NCBI GenBank assembly: GCA_031259645.1
Contig: JAIRLC010000142.1
Location: forward strand, 1 to 14,881
Direction: 5' to 3'
Length of the DNA: 14,881 nt
Source of the DNA: Prevotellaceae bacterium
GTDB lineage: Bacteria > Bacteroidota > Bacteroidia > Bacteroidales > UBA932
Shown: positions 13,512 through 14,881 of the stretch, piece after piece
Layout of the letters: every line of letters starts with the position of its first letter
How positions within the stretch are numbered: position 1 is the stretch's first letter
The notes under the pieces: model-generated
Databases searched by the model: none
What the model saw: the letters and a program-made list of their open reading frames with translations, nothing else
What the model was told of the DNA's origin: nothing
Position numbers and translations under genes: made by a program

Positions 13512-14876
13512 TCAATCCAAGTGCTGGTGCAGGTATGAATTATCCGAGCTCAAATGGTGTACCCCGGTAGAAGTTGCGCTCAGTGTTGAGGTAGATGCGT
13601 TATAGTTGTCGTCCGGCGCATTGATTGTTACCTTGCGGCGAAGGTAGGCCGGTATCTTTTCCAGTTCATCAATATTGCTGTTTTCATCTATCAACACCGG
13701 TTTGCGTTTCATTTTCGTAACCGGCGCCGGTGCGGGACTGCCTTCTTCAAATACCCGCCGGTCATTGACAACCTCAATACCGGAGTCCCCGCGGTTAGCC
13801 CATTGTTTCCTTTCCGCATCGCCGGCAGGGACTGGTTCTTTCTCCGAAGGCGCATCATCATCTAATATAATAACCTGTTCTTTATTTTCCACAAAAGGCT
13901 GCATGCGAAATCCGGTGGCCACTATCGTGATGTGCATGGTGTTGCCAAGCGTGTTGTCGTACACCACGCCGCGTTTCACGAACTTTGCCATTCCGCCGGT
14001 GCATTGTTGTATATACGCCATCGCTTCCCGGAGTTCTCCGGCCATCAGGGTATCGTCGCTGGCCATGATATTGATCAGTATGCTTTTTGCGCCCGAAATA
14101 TCGTTGTAGTTGAGCAGGGGCGACGACAGTGCCTCCTTCGCCGCCTGCAGGGCGCGCCCTTCGCCGCTTGCAGCGCCTGAGCCCATCACAGCCACGTTAC
14201 TGTTCTCCATAGCCCTGCGCACATCGGCAAAATCGACATTGATGTACCCGGAGCGGGTAATAATCTCGGCAATTCCTTTTACCGCCGTAGTCAACACCTC
14301 ATCGGCCTTGGCAAAAGCCTGCTTCAGGGGCAACTCGCCATGTACCTCATACAGGCGGTCGTTATTTATCATCAACAATGAATCTACATATTTCTGCAGT
14401 TCGAGCACGCCCTCGCGGGCACGTGTGGTGAAGTCAAGGCCCTCATCGGAAAAGGGCATGGTTACGATGGCCACCGTAAGTATGCCTTTTTCTTTGGCAG
14501 CCTTGGCAATGACCGGTGTGGCGCCGGTTCCCGTGCCGCCGCCCATACCGGCGGTGAGAAATACCATTTGGGTATTATTATCCAGTACTTCCTGTATTTT
14601 GCCCATACTTTCTATGGCGGCCTGTTTCCCCTCGTCGGGATTACAACCAGCGCCAAGCCCCTGTGCACCAAGTTGTATTTTGGTGTCAAGGGGACTTACC
14701 CGCAATGCTTGCGCATCGGTATTGCATGCCACAAAGTGTACGCCTTCAATGCCCGTGCGGAACATGTTGTTCACGGCATTGTTGCCGCCGCCGCCTATGC
14801 CTATTACTTTAATGATAGCGCCCGTACTTTCCCAATCGGCCGGAACGAGCATGTCTTCGTTTTCTTCCATCGTCAT
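13512..14876 (-). CDS. ftsZ: Cell division protein FtsZ
   Basis: This 454-residue tubulin-like GTPase polymerises into the Z ring that organises division at midcell. The nucleotide-binding segments are GIGGGGNNAV (26-35), NTDAQAL (52-58) and the tubulin signature GGGTGTG (112-118). The T7 loop NVDFADVR (213-220) supplies the aspartates that complete the GTPase site of the neighbouring subunit. A variable linker of about 330-405 follows, then the conserved IPAYLRRKV (408-416), and finally a tail ending SYLHQHLD, a pattern consistent with Bacteroidales FtsZ. The ATG at 14876 is taken as the start; Met3 (14870) is an alternative, and only 5 bases lie upstream in the window, so the promoter and the usual ftsA/ftsQ neighbours cannot be seen. 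It is convergent with nfo. The gene appears complete. Confidence 0.98.
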   Translation of the reverse strand: MTMEENEDMLVPADWESTGAIIKVIGIGGGGNNAVNNMFRTGIEGVHFVACNTDAQALRVSPLDTKIQLGAQGLGAGCNPDEGKQAAIESMGKIQEVLDNNTQMVFLTAGMGGGTGTGATPVIAKAAKEKGILTVAIVTMPFSDEGLDFTTRAREGVLELQKYVDSLLMINNDRLYEVHGELPLKQAFAKADEVLTTAVKGIAEIITRSGYINVDFADVRRAMENSNVAVMGSGAASGEGRALQAAKEALSSPLLNYNDISGAKSILINIMASDDTLMAGELREAMAYIQQCTGGMAKFVKRGVVYDNTLGNTMHITIVATGFRMQPFVENKEQVIILDDDAPSEKEPVPAGDAERKQWANRGDSGIEVVNDRRVFEEGSPAPAPVTKMKRKPVLIDENSNIDELEKIPAYLRRKVTINAPDDNYNASTSTLSATSTGVHHLSSDNSYLHQHLD

Positions 14877-14881
14877 ATTTT

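Overview
The window reads as a chromosomal segment from a member of the Bacteroidota, most likely order Bacteroidales. Four lines of evidence support this. Upstream regions carry the Bacteroidota-type -7 element TAnnTTTG and have AT-rich leaders without clear Shine-Dalgarno sequences. FtsZ has a Bacteroidota-style C-terminus. The ComEC protein has a C-terminal domain that lacks the usual metal-binding motif. The transporter downstream of metE is of a type common in that phylum. This assignment is inferred from protein and promoter character, not from a database search.

Layout, left to right. (1) 1-1272: the 5' part of a minus-strand AAA ATPase gene of the DUF4143-like class, running off the left edge, preceded by a very AT-rich segment with four related 16-bp near-palindromes. 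This piece looks accessory. (2) 1273-6185: a minus-strand unit transcribed leftward. It comprises a promoter, a cobalamin (B12) riboswitch, metE (B12-independent methionine synthase), a YidE/AspT-type transporter 4 nt downstream, and then free methionine-(R)-sulfoxide reductase after an 83-nt gap. (3) 6201-9147: a second minus-strand unit with its own promoter and second B12 riboswitch, then nrdD and nrdG (oxygen-sensitive class III ribonucleotide reductase and its radical-SAM activase), overlapping by 23 nt. (4) 9221-12596: pepT followed by comEC, overlapping by 8 nt, minus strand. (5) 12609-13489: nfo (endonuclease IV) on the plus strand, divergent from pepT with interlocked promoters. (6) 13512-14876: ftsZ on the minus strand, convergent with nfo.

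The main biological theme is vitamin B12 sparing. Two adjacent operons each encode the B12-independent isozyme of a reaction that also has a B12-dependent version (MetE versus MetH; NrdD versus class II NrdJ), and each has its own cobalamin riboswitch. When B12 is plentiful both operons should be turned down. The transporter and the methionine sulfoxide reductase beside metE suggest that the metE operon handles methionine supply more broadly.

The least explained elements are a perfect 10-bp long-range complement in the metE leader, a similarly placed hairpin after both aptamers, and the array of palindromes at the ATPase promoter. The gene-free stretches longer than 300 bases (5806-6301 and 8847-9220) are mostly riboswitch leaders, and their contents are itemised below.
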